NCBI RefSeq assembly: GCF_007827795.1
Contig: NZ_VITI01000021.1
Coordinates: 1 to 64,000, forward strand
Source: Azospirillum brasilense
Lineage (GTDB): Bacteria; Pseudomonadota; Alphaproteobacteria; Azospirillales; Azospirillaceae
Direction of reading: 5' to 3'
Length of the DNA stretch: 64,000 bases
Shown here: piece after piece, positions 24,774-33,640 of the stretch
Position numbering within the stretch: position 1 is the first letter of the stretch
How the letters are laid out: every line of letters starts with the position of its first letter
Position numbers and translations under genes: made by a program
Notes under the pieces: model-generated
Seen by the model: the letters and a program-made list of their open reading frames with translations, nothing else
Told to the model about the DNA's origin: nothing
Databases searched by the model: none

Positions 24774-27038
24774 TTAGTCCGCCGCCGCCGTCTCGCCGCC
24801 CAGATGCTGGCGTTCGGTGGTGTCGTGCACGATGGCGACGAGGATCGGCGGCTGTTCCCCGCCGAAATGCTGAAGGCAGACCTCGACTGGATGGGGACCG
24901 CGCTGGCTACCCTGCATCACCGTTTCGAAGACCACCTCCTGCTTCTCGCCCGAGAGAAGGGGGGCGACGAGAGCCCGGAACCGCTCCGCCGGCACCTCGG
25001 GCATCAGGTCGTGCACGGCCAGTTGCTTCAGGTGCTCCAGCTTGTAGCCCAGCTTGGTTTCGGCCCCGCGGTTCACCAGCAGGAAATGGAAGCTCGACGG
25101 GTCGAGGAAATAGACCTCGTTCAGGGATTCGCCGATGACCCGCCCGAGATAGCCGGCGAGGGCTTCGGTCCGGGTCTGTTCGGTCACGTCCTCGATGATC
25201 AGGACGATGCCGCGGGCCTCCCGCGCCTCGTACAGCAGCGGGGAGAGCCGGACCCGGCAGGTCACCGCGCGGCCGCGCCGGTCCACGGCGTTCAGCATGA
25301 CCGGCGTCTGCGGCGACTCGCTGTGCAGGACGTTCTCCAGGTCGGCGCGGAGCCGCTGCACCGGCAGGCCGATGTCGAGGTCGAGGAAGTCCTCGTCCTG
25401 GACTTCTTCGGCGCGCAGGCCCCACATGTTCTCGCCCCAGCGGTTCCAGGAGCGCACGCGCAGATCCTGGTCCAGAACGATGATTCCCACGTCCATGCTG
25501 CGCAGGATCGATTCCGAGTAGCGGCGGAACTCCCCGGATTCCTCGCCCTGACGACGCAACTCCTCGTTGGCGACCTCCAACTCCTCGTTGGCGGAGCGCA
25601 GCTCCTCATTCATGGTTTCCAGTTCCTCGTTGGTGGACTGGAGTTCCTCGTTGGTGGTTTCCAACTCCTCGTTGGTGGACTGGAGTTCCTCGTTGGTCGT
25701 CTCCAGCTCCTCGTTGGAGCTTTGCAGCTCCTCGATCGTCGTCTCCAGGCTTTCCTGCGCGGCTTCCAGCTCCTGCTGCACCTGGAAATGCCGGCTGGTG
25801 TCGGTGAAGCCGAGCAGCGTGGCGAAGGGCTTGCCGTCGCGCCCGTAGAGCAGGGAGATCTCGATGCTCAGGCGCATCGGCTCGCCCGGCGGGCGGGCGA
25901 ATTCCTGATGCTCGATGCGCACCACGCGCCCGGTCTTCCGCACCTCCTCGATGCGCGAGCGCAGCTCCGCCGGGCGGTAGGAGATCGACAGGTCCTGGAA
26001 CGGGCGGCCGATGTCGATCTCGCCCACGTCGAGAAGGCGCCGGGCCATGGTGTTGGCGAAGACGAGGATGCCGTCGCCGTCGACCGACAAATAGGCGGTG
26101 GCGCTGCTGTCCACGATGCCTTCCATCAGCCGGCTCTGGAAGCTCTGGCGATGGTTGTTGTCCGGCGCGATGGTCAGACTGCCGCCCGGGCTGCGCCGCC
26201 ATTCCTGCGGCACCTTGCGGAAGATGCGGCTCTTCAGGTTCACCGGCTCGAACATCTTGGAGCGGGCGAGCTGGGTCTCCGCCTTGCCGAGGAACAGGAC
26301 GCCGTCGTTGGTCAGCGCGTAGTGCAGGCGCGGCAGGACGATGTTCTGGGTTTCGCTTTCCAGATAGATCAGCAGGTTGCGGCACACCAGCAGGTCGATG
26401 CGCGAGATCGGGGCGTCGGTCACCAGATTGTGGCGCCCGAAGATCACGCATTTGCGCAGCTCGCGCTGGAAGACGTAGTGGTTGTTGGTGCGCTCGAAAT
26501 ACCGGTCCAGCAACGGGGGCGGCACGTTCGCCACGTCGCGCGGGGAGTAGATGGCGTGCCGGGCGGTGTTCAGCGCCGCGTCGTCCAGATCGGTCGCGTA
26601 GATCTTCACCCGGTTGATGAAGGCGTCCTTGCCCAGCGCCTCCGCGAGCAGCATGGCGAGGGAATAGGGCTCCTCCCCCGACGCGCAGCCGGCGCTCCAG
26701 ATGCGGATGGGGTCGCGGTCGGAGCGCTGGGCCAGGATCTGCGGCACGACCTCCTTCCGCAGCACGTCCCAGGAGTCGGTGTCGCGGAAGAAGGAGGTCA
26801 CGTTGATCAGCACGGTGTTCAGAAGATGAATGAATTCCTGCGGGTCTGCTTCCAGCAGGCCATGGTAGGCGGCGAAATCCTCGCAGCCCGCCTCCTCCAT
26901 CCGGCGGCGGATGCGCCGTTGCAGGCTGGTGCGCTTGTAGCCGCGGAAATCGAGGCCCCGGCTTTCCTGGATGTAGCGGATCAGCGCCTCGAATTCGGGT
27001 TCGGCGGAGTCCTTGGCGCCGGAATCCTTGCCGGACAT
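24774..27038 (-). CDS. CheR methyltransferase fused to PAS domains
   Basis: The 754-aa protein begins with a CheR N-terminal domain (about 15-75, GYKRTSLQRRIRRRM) and an S-adenosylmethionine methyltransferase domain (about 85-280) with IWSAGCASGEEPYSLAML and LLVCRNLLIYL. Three PAS-like domains follow (about 310-430, 510-630 and 640-745). They are separated by an extended coiled coil (about 430-500) made of repeated TNEELQS/TNEELET units. It likely methylates a chemoreceptor-like partner in response to a small molecule or redox signal. Its ATG is one base behind the polA stop codon, so it can be translated by coupling to polA. CheB and the hybrid kinase lie next to it. Confidence 0.92.
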   Translation of the reverse strand: MSGKDSGAKDSAEPEFEALIRYIQESRGLDFRGYKRTSLQRRIRRRMEEAGCEDFAAYHGLLEADPQEFIHLLNTVLINVTSFFRDTDSWDVLRKEVVPQILAQRSDRDPIRIWSAGCASGEEPYSLAMLLAEALGKDAFINRVKIYATDLDDAALNTARHAIYSPRDVANVPPPLLDRYFERTNNHYVFQRELRKCVIFGRHNLVTDAPISRIDLLVCRNLLIYLESETQNIVLPRLHYALTNDGVLFLGKAETQLARSKMFEPVNLKSRIFRKVPQEWRRSPGGSLTIAPDNNHRQSFQSRLMEGIVDSSATAYLSVDGDGILVFANTMARRLLDVGEIDIGRPFQDLSISYRPAELRSRIEEVRKTGRVVRIEHQEFARPPGEPMRLSIEISLLYGRDGKPFATLLGFTDTSRHFQVQQELEAAQESLETTIEELQSSNEELETTNEELQSTNEELETTNEELQSTNEELETMNEELRSANEELEVANEELRRQGEESGEFRRYSESILRSMDVGIIVLDQDLRVRSWNRWGENMWGLRAEEVQDEDFLDLDIGLPVQRLRADLENVLHSESPQTPVMLNAVDRRGRAVTCRVRLSPLLYEAREARGIVLIIEDVTEQTRTEALAGYLGRVIGESLNEVYFLDPSSFHFLLVNRGAETKLGYKLEHLKQLAVHDLMPEVPAERFRALVAPLLSGEKQEVVFETVMQGSQRGPHPVEVCLQHFGGEQPPILVAIVHDTTERQHLGGETAAAD

Positions 27039-27039
27039 C

Positions 27040-29946
27040 TCAATGCGCCTCGTCCCAATTGTTGCCGATTCCGGCGTCGGCCACCAGCGGCACGCCGAGC
27101 GTGGCGGCCCCCTCCATGACCGCGCGCACCAGCGCGGCGGCGCGTTCGGCCTCCGCCTCCGGGGCTTCGAACAGCAGTTCGTCGTGGACCTGGAGCAGCA
27201 TACGGACGTCGTCGAAGCCGGCTTCCTTCAGGGCGCCGGGCACGCGCGCCATGGCGCGCTTCATGATGTCGGCGGCGGTGCCCTGGATCGGCGCGTTGAT
27301 CGCCTGCCGTTCCGCGAAGGCGCGGCGGGCGGCGTTCTTGTCGTGGATGCCGGGGATGTAGCAGCGCCGCCCGAACAGCGTCACCACATGGCCGTTTTGG
27401 CGCGCGAAGGCCTTGGTCGCCTCCATCCACACCTTCAGCTCGTGGAAGCGCTCGAAATAGGCCTTGATGAAGGCGTTGGCCTCGCCCGGCGCGATGCCGA
27501 GCTGGCGGCCCAGCCCGAAGCCGGAAATGCCGTAGATGATGCCGAAGTTGATCGCCTTGGCCTTGCGCCGGATCTCCGAGGTCATCTGGTCCAGCGGCAC
27601 GCCGAAGACCTGGCTGGCGGTGGCCGCGTGAATGTCGATGCCGTCCTGGAACGCCTGTTTCAGCGCGGCGATGCCGGCCATCTCGGCGACGAGCCGCAGC
27701 TCGATCTGCGAGTAGTCGACGGAGATCAGCTTGTGCCCTGGTGCCGCCACGAAGGCGCGGCGGATCTTGCGCCCTTCCTCGGTGCGGACCGGGATGTTCT
27801 GCAGGTTCGGGTCGGTCGAGGACAGGCGGCCGGTGTTGGTCGCCGCCATGGCGAAGGCGGTGTGCACCCGCTCCGATCCTTCGACGATCTGGGCCTGGAG
27901 CGCGTCGGTGTAGGTGTTCTTCAGCTTGGCGAGCTGGCGCCAGTCGAGCACGCGCTGGGCGATGACGTGGCCCTGTTCCGACAGCTCCTCCAGCACGTTG
28001 GAATCGGTGGAGTAGGCGCCGGTCTTGCCCTTCTTGCCGGTGCCGAGCTTCATCTCGTCGAACAGGATCTCGCCGAGCTGCTTGGGCGAACCGATGTTGA
28101 AGCTGCGCCCGGCGTGCCCGTGGACCTCCTTCTCGATCTCCGCCATGCGGACGGCGAGGTCTTGCGAGAGGCGGGCGAGCGCCGCCCGGTCCACCCGGAT
28201 GCCGCAGGACTCCATGTCGGCGATCACCGGGACCAGCGGGCGTTCCAGCGTCTCGTAGACGGTGACCATCCGCTCGTCGACCAGCCGCGGCTTCAGCACC
28301 CGCCACAGCCGCAGCGTGATGTCGGCGTCCTCCGCGGCGTAGGCCAGCGCCTTGTCCAGCGGCACGCGGTCGAAGGTGATCTGGTTCTTCCCGGTGCCGC
28401 AGACCTCCTTGAAGGGGATGGTCGTGTGGGCGAGGTGCAGCTCCGCCAACTCGTCCATGCCGTGGCCGTGGGCGCCGCCCTCCAGCACGTAGGAGATCAG
28501 CATGCTGTCGTCGATCGGCGACACGCGCACGCCGTGGCGGGCGAACAGCTGGTGGTCGAACTTGAAATTGTGCCCGATCTTCAGGATCGCCGGGTCCTCC
28601 AGCACCGCCCGCAGGGCCTTCAGCGCGTCCTCCGCCGGGATCTGCTTCGGCGCTTCCGGCGTCTCGAAGGACAGCTCCCCGCTGGCCGCGGCGTTGGGGG
28701 CCTGATGCGCCAGGGGGATGTAGCAGGCCAGCCCCGGCTCGGTCGCCAGCGAGATGCCGACCAGCGTCGCCGTGGCGGGGGTCAGCGAGTCGGTTTCGGT
28801 GTCCACGGCCAGGACGCCGGTGTTGCGGGCGCGCTCCAGCCAGACGGCCAGGGCGTCGAGGTCCTGCACCAGCTCGTAGCGCTGCTCGACGTCGGCGGGC
28901 GGGGCGGGGCGGCTGCGCGGCGCGCCGGCCTCCGCCGCCGGGGCGGGGGAGGTCGTGGCGGTCCCGGCCGGGCCGGCGGACGGCGTGGCGGAGGGAGCTG
29001 CGCCGTCGGCGATGGTGCCGTCCTTGCGCATCTCCGCCTCGACGCGGCTGACGATGGTGCGGAAGCCCTGGGCGCGCAGGAAGTCGATCAGCTTCTGGTG
29101 GTCGGGCTCGCGGACGCGCAGCTCCTCCAGCGGCTTCGGCGGCGGGGCGTGGTCGTCCAGCAGGACGAGGCGGCGGGAGATCCGCGCCTGCTCCGCGAAG
29201 TCGATCAGCTTCTGGCGGCGGGCCGGCTGCTTGATCTCGCCGGCGCGGGCCAGCAGCGATTCCAGGTCGCCGTATTCGGTGATGAGCTGGGCGGCGGTCT
29301 TCACGCCGATGCCCGGCACCCCCGGCACGTTGTCCACACTGTCGCCGGCCAGCGCCTGCACGTCCACCACCCGGTCGGGGGCGACGCCGAACTTCTCGAA
29401 CACCTCGTCGGGGCCGATGGGCTTGTTCTTCAGCGGGTCGAGCATCCGCACGCCGGGGCGGACGAGCTGCATCATGTCCTTGTCGGATGACACGATGGTG
29501 ACCTCGCGCCCGGCCTCGTTGGCCAGCCGCGCGTATGTGGCGATCAGGTCGTCGGCCTCGTAGCCCTCCAGCTCCAGGCAGGGCAGGCAGAAGGCCTCCG
29601 TCGCCTCGCGGATCAGGGCGAACTGGGGCTTCAGCTCCTCCGGCGGCTCGGGGCGGTGGGCCTTGTATTCGGGATAGAACTCGTTGCGGAAGTTCAGCCG
29701 CTTCGAATCGAAGACCACCGCCACGGCGGACGCCTTCAGGTCGGCCAGCAGCTTCAGCAGCATGTTGGAGAAGCCCAGCACCGCGTTGACCGGCGTGCCG
29801 TCCGGGCGGTTCAGCATCGGCAGGGCGTGAAAGGCCCGGAAGATGAAGCCCGACCCGTCCACCAGATACAGGCCGCTGCCGTCCCCGGCGGGTGCGGGGG
29901 CTTCGCTGGCGATCTGGAGCGTGTCGGTGGTCTTTTCGTCGGACAT
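27040..29946 (-). CDS. polA: DNA polymerase I
   Basis: The start at 29946 (MSDEKTTDTLQIASE) gives 968 aa. The 5'-3' exonuclease domain covers about residues 25-290. The 3'-5' proofreading domain is intact, with DTETDSL, NFKFDHQL and the YAAEDAD Exo III motif. The polymerase domain has motif A VDYSQIELRL, motif B RRKAKAINFGIIYG and motif C LLQVHDELLFEAP. A proline/alanine-rich linker joins the first two domains. It performs Okazaki fragment maturation and repair synthesis. The stop codon is separated by one base from the CheR gene. Confidence 0.97.
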   Translation of the reverse strand: MSDEKTTDTLQIASEAPAPAGDGSGLYLVDGSGFIFRAFHALPMLNRPDGTPVNAVLGFSNMLLKLLADLKASAVAVVFDSKRLNFRNEFYPEYKAHRPEPPEELKPQFALIREATEAFCLPCLELEGYEADDLIATYARLANEAGREVTIVSSDKDMMQLVRPGVRMLDPLKNKPIGPDEVFEKFGVAPDRVVDVQALAGDSVDNVPGVPGIGVKTAAQLITEYGDLESLLARAGEIKQPARRQKLIDFAEQARISRRLVLLDDHAPPPKPLEELRVREPDHQKLIDFLRAQGFRTIVSRVEAEMRKDGTIADGAAPSATPSAGPAGTATTSPAPAAEAGAPRSRPAPPADVEQRYELVQDLDALAVWLERARNTGVLAVDTETDSLTPATATLVGISLATEPGLACYIPLAHQAPNAAASGELSFETPEAPKQIPAEDALKALRAVLEDPAILKIGHNFKFDHQLFARHGVRVSPIDDSMLISYVLEGGAHGHGMDELAELHLAHTTIPFKEVCGTGKNQITFDRVPLDKALAYAAEDADITLRLWRVLKPRLVDERMVTVYETLERPLVPVIADMESCGIRVDRAALARLSQDLAVRMAEIEKEVHGHAGRSFNIGSPKQLGEILFDEMKLGTGKKGKTGAYSTDSNVLEELSEQGHVIAQRVLDWRQLAKLKNTYTDALQAQIVEGSERVHTAFAMAATNTGRLSSTDPNLQNIPVRTEEGRKIRRAFVAAPGHKLISVDYSQIELRLVAEMAGIAALKQAFQDGIDIHAATASQVFGVPLDQMTSEIRRKAKAINFGIIYGISGFGLGRQLGIAPGEANAFIKAYFERFHELKVWMEATKAFARQNGHVVTLFGRRCYIPGIHDKNAARRAFAERQAINAPIQGTAADIMKRAMARVPGALKEAGFDDVRMLLQVHDELLFEAPEAEAERAAALVRAVMEGAATLGVPLVADAGIGNNWDEAH

Positions 29947-30186
29947 GGTGCGGCCTCTTCCCTTCGGGGCGATACCATGGCCGAAGGCGGCCCGAGAGTC
30001 GAGCGCGCCCGACGCCGTTGGAGGGCTGGAGACACCCAGCCCGATTCGGGTGTGCATGAACGGTCGAAAGGTGTCCGCCGGGTGCCCTCGGACGACGCTG
30101 GAACCATGAGCAGGAACCATGAAAGGAAGCATCTGTTGCGAGTTCTTATGGGATGCCCTGCGCAACAGCCATCGACCCGCCCCGCC

Positions 30187-30720
30187 ATGAACCATTATGT
30201 CGCCGGAGCCATCGCCGGGCTGGCCGGCACCGTCGCCATGACGGCGGCCATGCGCGCGATGTTCCGCGCCTTGCCGGAAAAAGACCGGTACCCCTTGCCG
30301 CCGCGCCTGATCACGGACCGGGTCGTCGGCCCGACCGGGCTGCTGGACGCGCTGGACGAACCGGAGCGCCGCGACCTGACGCTCGCCCTGCATTACGGCT
30401 ACGGCGCCGCTGCCGGGGCTCTGTATCCGGCGGTCGCGCAGCGCGTCGGCGGACCGGCGGTGGCGACGGGAATCGGCTACGGTCTCGCGGTCTGGGGTGC
30501 CAGCTATCTCGGTTGGATTCCGGCGATGCGCATCCTGACCCCCGCAACCCGCCATCCGAGCGCCCGCAACAGCCTGATGCTTGCCGCCCATGTGGTGTGG
30601 GGAGGGGTAACGGGCGTTACGGCCGCGTATTTGATGGGAGAGGCGAAGGATGGCCGATCCGGTGCGCAGCCGATGGCGGGCGCTCACGAGCATGCCTCTG
30701 CTGTCCGGGAGCTGGCATAG
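30187..30720 (+). CDS. DUF1440/YagU-like membrane protein
   Basis: The ATG at 30187 (MNHYVAGAIAGLAGTVAMTAAMRAMF) gives 177 aa with about four hydrophobic segments. A GLAGTVAMTAAM opening, a HYGYGAAAGALYP segment and SYLGWIPAMRIL match the DUF1440 family of inner-membrane proteins. One member of the family, YagU of E. coli, is linked to acid resistance, but the molecular activity is not known. The gene diverges from polA and precedes the tRNA gene. Confidence 0.75.
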   Translation: MNHYVAGAIAGLAGTVAMTAAMRAMFRALPEKDRYPLPPRLITDRVVGPTGLLDALDEPERRDLTLALHYGYGAAAGALYPAVAQRVGGPAVATGIGYGLAVWGASYLGWIPAMRILTPATRHPSARNSLMLAAHVVWGGVTGVTAAYLMGEAKDGRSGAQPMAGAHEHASAVRELA

Positions 30721-30760
30721 CGCTCCCACAGCGATACGGCGATGCAAACGGGGATATGAA

Positions 30761-30796
30761 TAAGAAAGGCCTAGCGCGCATTGCGGCTAAGCCTTT
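30761..30796 (-). terminator. Terminator of tRNA-Arg
   Basis: On the minus strand AAAGGCTTAGC pairs with GCTAGGCCTTT (one wobble) around CGCAATGCGC and runs into CTTATTC. It lies about 10 bp behind the tRNA 3' end. Confidence 0.7.
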
Positions 30797-30804
30797 GAAA
30801 TCGC

Positions 30805-30881
<77 letters not shown>

Positions 30882-30976
30882 ATCATCAGCGGAGGCGCAC
30901 CATAGCGAAAAGCCTCGGCCAGTGCAAACACTCCTTTCGACATTTTTTCACCCCCGCGGGGGCCGTCCATCCGCGC

Positions 30977-31978
30977 TTATTTCGCGGCCAGAAGGCTGCT
31001 GTTGCGGTCGGCGCCGCTCGCCAGGGGCTGCTTGGGATTCTCGATCCAGGCGGCGATGTCGTTGACCACCACCTGCCCCCTCAGGTCGCGCAGCAGCATG
31101 TGCCAGCCGTCGGGATAGACCGCCACCACATGCCGCCCACCGGTCTCGAAATCCTCGACCGCGCGGCTGACGGGGGTCTTCGGCAGAACCTCCTCGTGGG
31201 CGCCGTAGAGCACCAGGGAGGGCACCGACAGATGCCCGCAGGCGGCCAGGGCCGTGCCCATCAGATTGGTCAGTCCCTCCAGCGCGTCGATGCGGGAGCC
31301 CTTGATGACCAGCGGGTCGCGGCCCAGCGCGCGCAGCATCTCGATGTTGTCGGACGCCTGGATCTTCAGCTCCTTGGGCGGGTGCACCACCATCCCCGGC
31401 ACCATGGTGTAGCTGAGCCAGAGCAGCGCCCGCGGGAGGAAGCCCATCGCGTCGCGGCCCCAGACGGCGGGGGCGACCAGGATCGTGCCGTTCACCGTCG
31501 GCGGATTCGGGCCGGTCATCGCGGTCAGCACCACGGCACCGCCCATGCTCTCGCCCATCAGATAGACCGGCAGGCCGGGGTGGCGGGCGTGGATCTGGGA
31601 CACCGCCGCCTTCAGGTCGGCCACCAGCGTGTCGGTGCCCGGCCAGATGCCGGTGTTCCGCGTGGCGCCGAACCCGCGCTGGTCATAGGCGTAGACGGCG
31701 ATCCCCCGCGTGGCGAGGCTGCGCCCGGCCCCGTCGAAGGCGTTGGAGTAGTCGTTGTAGCCGTGCAGGGCCAGCACCACCGCTTGCGGCGCCCCCTCCT
31801 CGGGCAGCCAGCGGCGCAGCGGCAGTTCGAAGCCGTCGGCGGCGATCAGGGCACGGTCGGTCAGGGCCGGCTGGGTCACCGGAAGGCCCATCGGCTGATA
31901 GGCCGGGGTGCAGCCGGACAGCAGAAGGCCGATCCCGACGATCACGCTCGCAATCCGGCCGGCCGCCCTACGCCGCAT
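30977..31978 (-). CDS. Lipoprotein alpha/beta hydrolase (lysophospholipase/monoacylglycerol lipase-like)
   Basis: The 333-aa protein starts with a lipoprotein signal peptide ending in LLLSGC (Cys23), so it is probably anchored in the outer or inner membrane facing the periplasm. The hydrolase core carries ALHGYNDYSNAF (oxyanion region), the nucleophile elbow GESMGG, and a histidine in PDGWHML. This is the pattern of serine hydrolases that cleave lysophospholipids or monoglycerides. Its first 11 bp overlap the ABC ATPase gene upstream, so the two are co-translated. The substrate is not established. Confidence 0.85.
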   Translation of the reverse strand: MRRRAAGRIASVIVGIGLLLSGCTPAYQPMGLPVTQPALTDRALIAADGFELPLRRWLPEEGAPQAVVLALHGYNDYSNAFDGAGRSLATRGIAVYAYDQRGFGATRNTGIWPGTDTLVADLKAAVSQIHARHPGLPVYLMGESMGGAVVLTAMTGPNPPTVNGTILVAPAVWGRDAMGFLPRALLWLSYTMVPGMVVHPPKELKIQASDNIEMLRALGRDPLVIKGSRIDALEGLTNLMGTALAACGHLSVPSLVLYGAHEEVLPKTPVSRAVEDFETGGRHVVAVYPDGWHMLLRDLRGQVVVNDIAAWIENPKQPLASGADRNSSLLAAK

Positions 31979-32981
31979 CGTGCGCGATCTCCTTGCGGGC
32001 GTGCGCGCCGCCGGTCAACTGCAGGAAGATGTCCTCCAGGTCCGACTCCTCGGTGCTGAGATCGACCACCCCCAGCCCAGCCCCGGCCAACGCGGCCAGG
32101 ATACCGTCCACCCGCTGGCGGCTCGGCTGGTAGCGGACGATCAGGCGCCGCGGCTCGGCCAGTTCGGCGGAGAAGGCGGACAGTTCCGCCGGCACGGCGT
32201 CCAGGTCGCGGTCGACCAGAACGGTCAGCGCCTTGGCGTCCACCCGGCGGAGCAGCGAAGCGGTCGGCTCGCAGGCCACCACCGTGCCGTGGTTGATGAT
32301 GGCGATGGAGTCGCACAGCTCCTGCGCCTCCTCCAGATAGTGGGTGGTCAGCAGCACCGTCGAGCCCTCGCGGTTCAGCTTGCGCACATGCTCCCACAGC
32401 TGGATGCGCAGTTCCACGTCCACGCCGGCGGTCGGCTCGTCCAGCACCAGGACGGGCGGGGTGTGGACCATCGCCTTCGCCACCATCAGCCGCCGCTTCA
32501 TGCCGCCCGACAGCGAGCGGGCGTAGGCGTCGGCCTTGTCGCGCAGTCCCACGGCCTCCAGCAGCTCCTCGGTCCGGCGCTCGGCCTTGGGCACGCCGTA
32601 CAGCCCGGCCTGAAGCTCCAGCATTTCCCGCGGGGTGAAAAAAGGGTCCATGTTCAGTTCCTGGGGGACCACGCCGATCGACGCCCGCGCCTGGCGCGGA
32701 TGGGCGTCGATGTCGGTTCCCCAGATCGAAACCGTGCCGCCGGTCTTGTTGACCAGCCCGGCCATGATGTTGATGAGCGTGGACTTGCCCGCCCCGTTCG
32801 GCCCCAGCAGCCCGAACACCGCCCCGCGCGGAATCGCCAGGTCGATGCCCTTCAGAGCCTGTTTCGGCCCTGCCTTGCCGGAGGCCTGATAGGTCTTGGT
32901 GAGGCCGCGCACCTCCACGGCGTAGGCGGGGACGGTGTGGGCGGGCAGGGCGGCGTCGTTCAGCGGGGCGTGCGCAACCAT
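31968..32981 (-). CDS. ABC transporter ATP-binding protein (ABC-2 type), no permease beside it
   Basis: The ATG at 32981 (MVAHAPLNDAALPAH) gives 337 aa. The nucleotide-binding domain has Walker A GPNGAGKST, the Q-loop VVPQELNMDPFF, the signature LSGGMKRRL and Walker B VLVLDEPTAGVD. The sequence is closest to the CcmA/NodI/YadG group that powers ABC-2 exporters. No membrane partner is encoded next to it; only the overlapping lipoprotein hydrolase follows. The permease must be elsewhere, or the ATPase pairs with another system. Substrate unknown. Confidence 0.88.
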   Translation of the reverse strand: MVAHAPLNDAALPAHTVPAYAVEVRGLTKTYQASGKAGPKQALKGIDLAIPRGAVFGLLGPNGAGKSTLINIMAGLVNKTGGTVSIWGTDIDAHPRQARASIGVVPQELNMDPFFTPREMLELQAGLYGVPKAERRTEELLEAVGLRDKADAYARSLSGGMKRRLMVAKAMVHTPPVLVLDEPTAGVDVELRIQLWEHVRKLNREGSTVLLTTHYLEEAQELCDSIAIINHGTVVACEPTASLLRRVDAKALTVLVDRDLDAVPAELSAFSAELAEPRRLIVRYQPSRQRVDGILAALAGAGLGVVDLSTEESDLEDIFLQLTGGAHARKEIAHDAA

Positions 32982-33161
32982 GGAGTCGAAAGGGCCTTTC
33001 CGGTCGTGCCCCGAGTCCGAACCCCCGGGGGCGATCACTGTCCAATCACTTGATCCGTCCGGCGCGTTGGGTATGATCCGACCCCGCGCGCGTGCCTCAT
33101 TCGGTGGGCATCTTAACGATGGCGTTAACGCGCGCGTGTGTCAAAGTGGAGGATGTCTGCC

Positions 33162-33344
33162 ATGCAGCCAATTGAAACGATCGAAGTCGAAACCCTGACC
33201 GTCGGGTGCGACGGTGGCGGCGGCGCGCTCGGCCACCCGCTGGTCTATCTGACGCTGAGCGCCGAGGGGAAGGTCGAGTGCCCCTACTGCTCGCGTCACT
33301 TCGTCCTGAAGGAAGGCGCCAAGACGGGCACGCACGGGCACTGA
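33162..33344 (+). CDS. Zinc-finger (CHCC-type) protein, NDUFS6-like
   Basis: This 60-aa protein has its ATG at 33162, ten bases behind a GGAGG. The pattern C-x(8)-H-x(n)-C-x(2)-C is visible in VGCDGGGGALGHPLVYL and KVECPYCSRHFVL. This is the zf-CHCC fold shared with the complex I accessory subunit NDUFS6 and common in alphaproteobacteria. It binds one zinc and is a plausible assembly or accessory factor of NADH dehydrogenase, although the bacterial role is not proven here. It is followed by a strong terminator. Confidence 0.9.
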   Translation: MQPIETIEVETLTVGCDGGGGALGHPLVYLTLSAEGKVECPYCSRHFVLKEGAKTGTHGH

Positions 33345-33398
33345 GTCCGTGCGGCGCAGTTTTGCGGCGGCGCTTTTTTACAGGGCGGAAATCCCGCG

Positions 33399-33436
33399 CA
33401 CGAGAAAGGGCCGGAGCGATCCGGCCCTTTCTCGTG
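33399..33436. terminator. Strong hairpin behind the zinc-finger gene
   Basis: A perfect 16-bp stem (CACGAGAAAGGGCCGG with its complement, 6-nt loop) lies about 55 bp after the stop codon. The AAA/TTT runs inside the stem and a short downstream T content fit a terminator. Confidence 0.75.
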
Positions 33437-33558
33437 TCTGCGCCACGGGCTGATTCTGTGGCCCATCCGCCACCCCTCGCCGCGGTGATGCAACGTGCGG
33501 GCGGGGCGGGTCATATGCCTCTTTTATTGCAATTGTGAAAAATATAAAACGAACCGCC

Positions 33559-33587
33559 TTGACGCGCGTCGCGATCCGCCTTCTACT
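33559..33587 (+). promoter_or_regulatory. Candidate promoter of the GGDEF-EAL gene
   Basis: TTGACG (33559-33564) and TCTACT (33582-33587) are 17 bp apart within an unusually AT-rich gap. The -35 is good, the -10 weak. Confidence 0.35.
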
Positions 33588-33640
33588 TTTTTGCGGCGCA
33601 AAAGAGGCGTCCAACGCAATTGCCCGCTCAGGTCCTTCGC

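Noticed and set aside
25610-25730. Short direct DNA repeats resembling a CRISPR array
   Set aside because: They are in-frame repeats of the TNEELQS/TNEELET coiled coil in CheR, without spacers of constant length.
24597-27119. 840-codon open frame opposite cheR-PAS
   Set aside because: Composition is low complexity and mirrors the coiled-coil repeat of CheR; no domain is seen.
27013-29490. Long plus-strand open frame opposite polA
   Set aside because: The minus strand carries all polymerase I motifs; the plus frame has none.
29656-30186. N-terminal extension of the DUF1440 gene
   Set aside because: The extension overlaps polA on the other strand and has no family match; the ATG at 30187 starts the recognisable family sequence.
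33114-33131. TTAACG-N6-TTAACG repeat taken as a full CtrA box before the zinc-finger gene
   Set aside because: The spacing between the TTAA halves is 8 bp rather than the 7 bp needed for TTAA-N7-TTAA.
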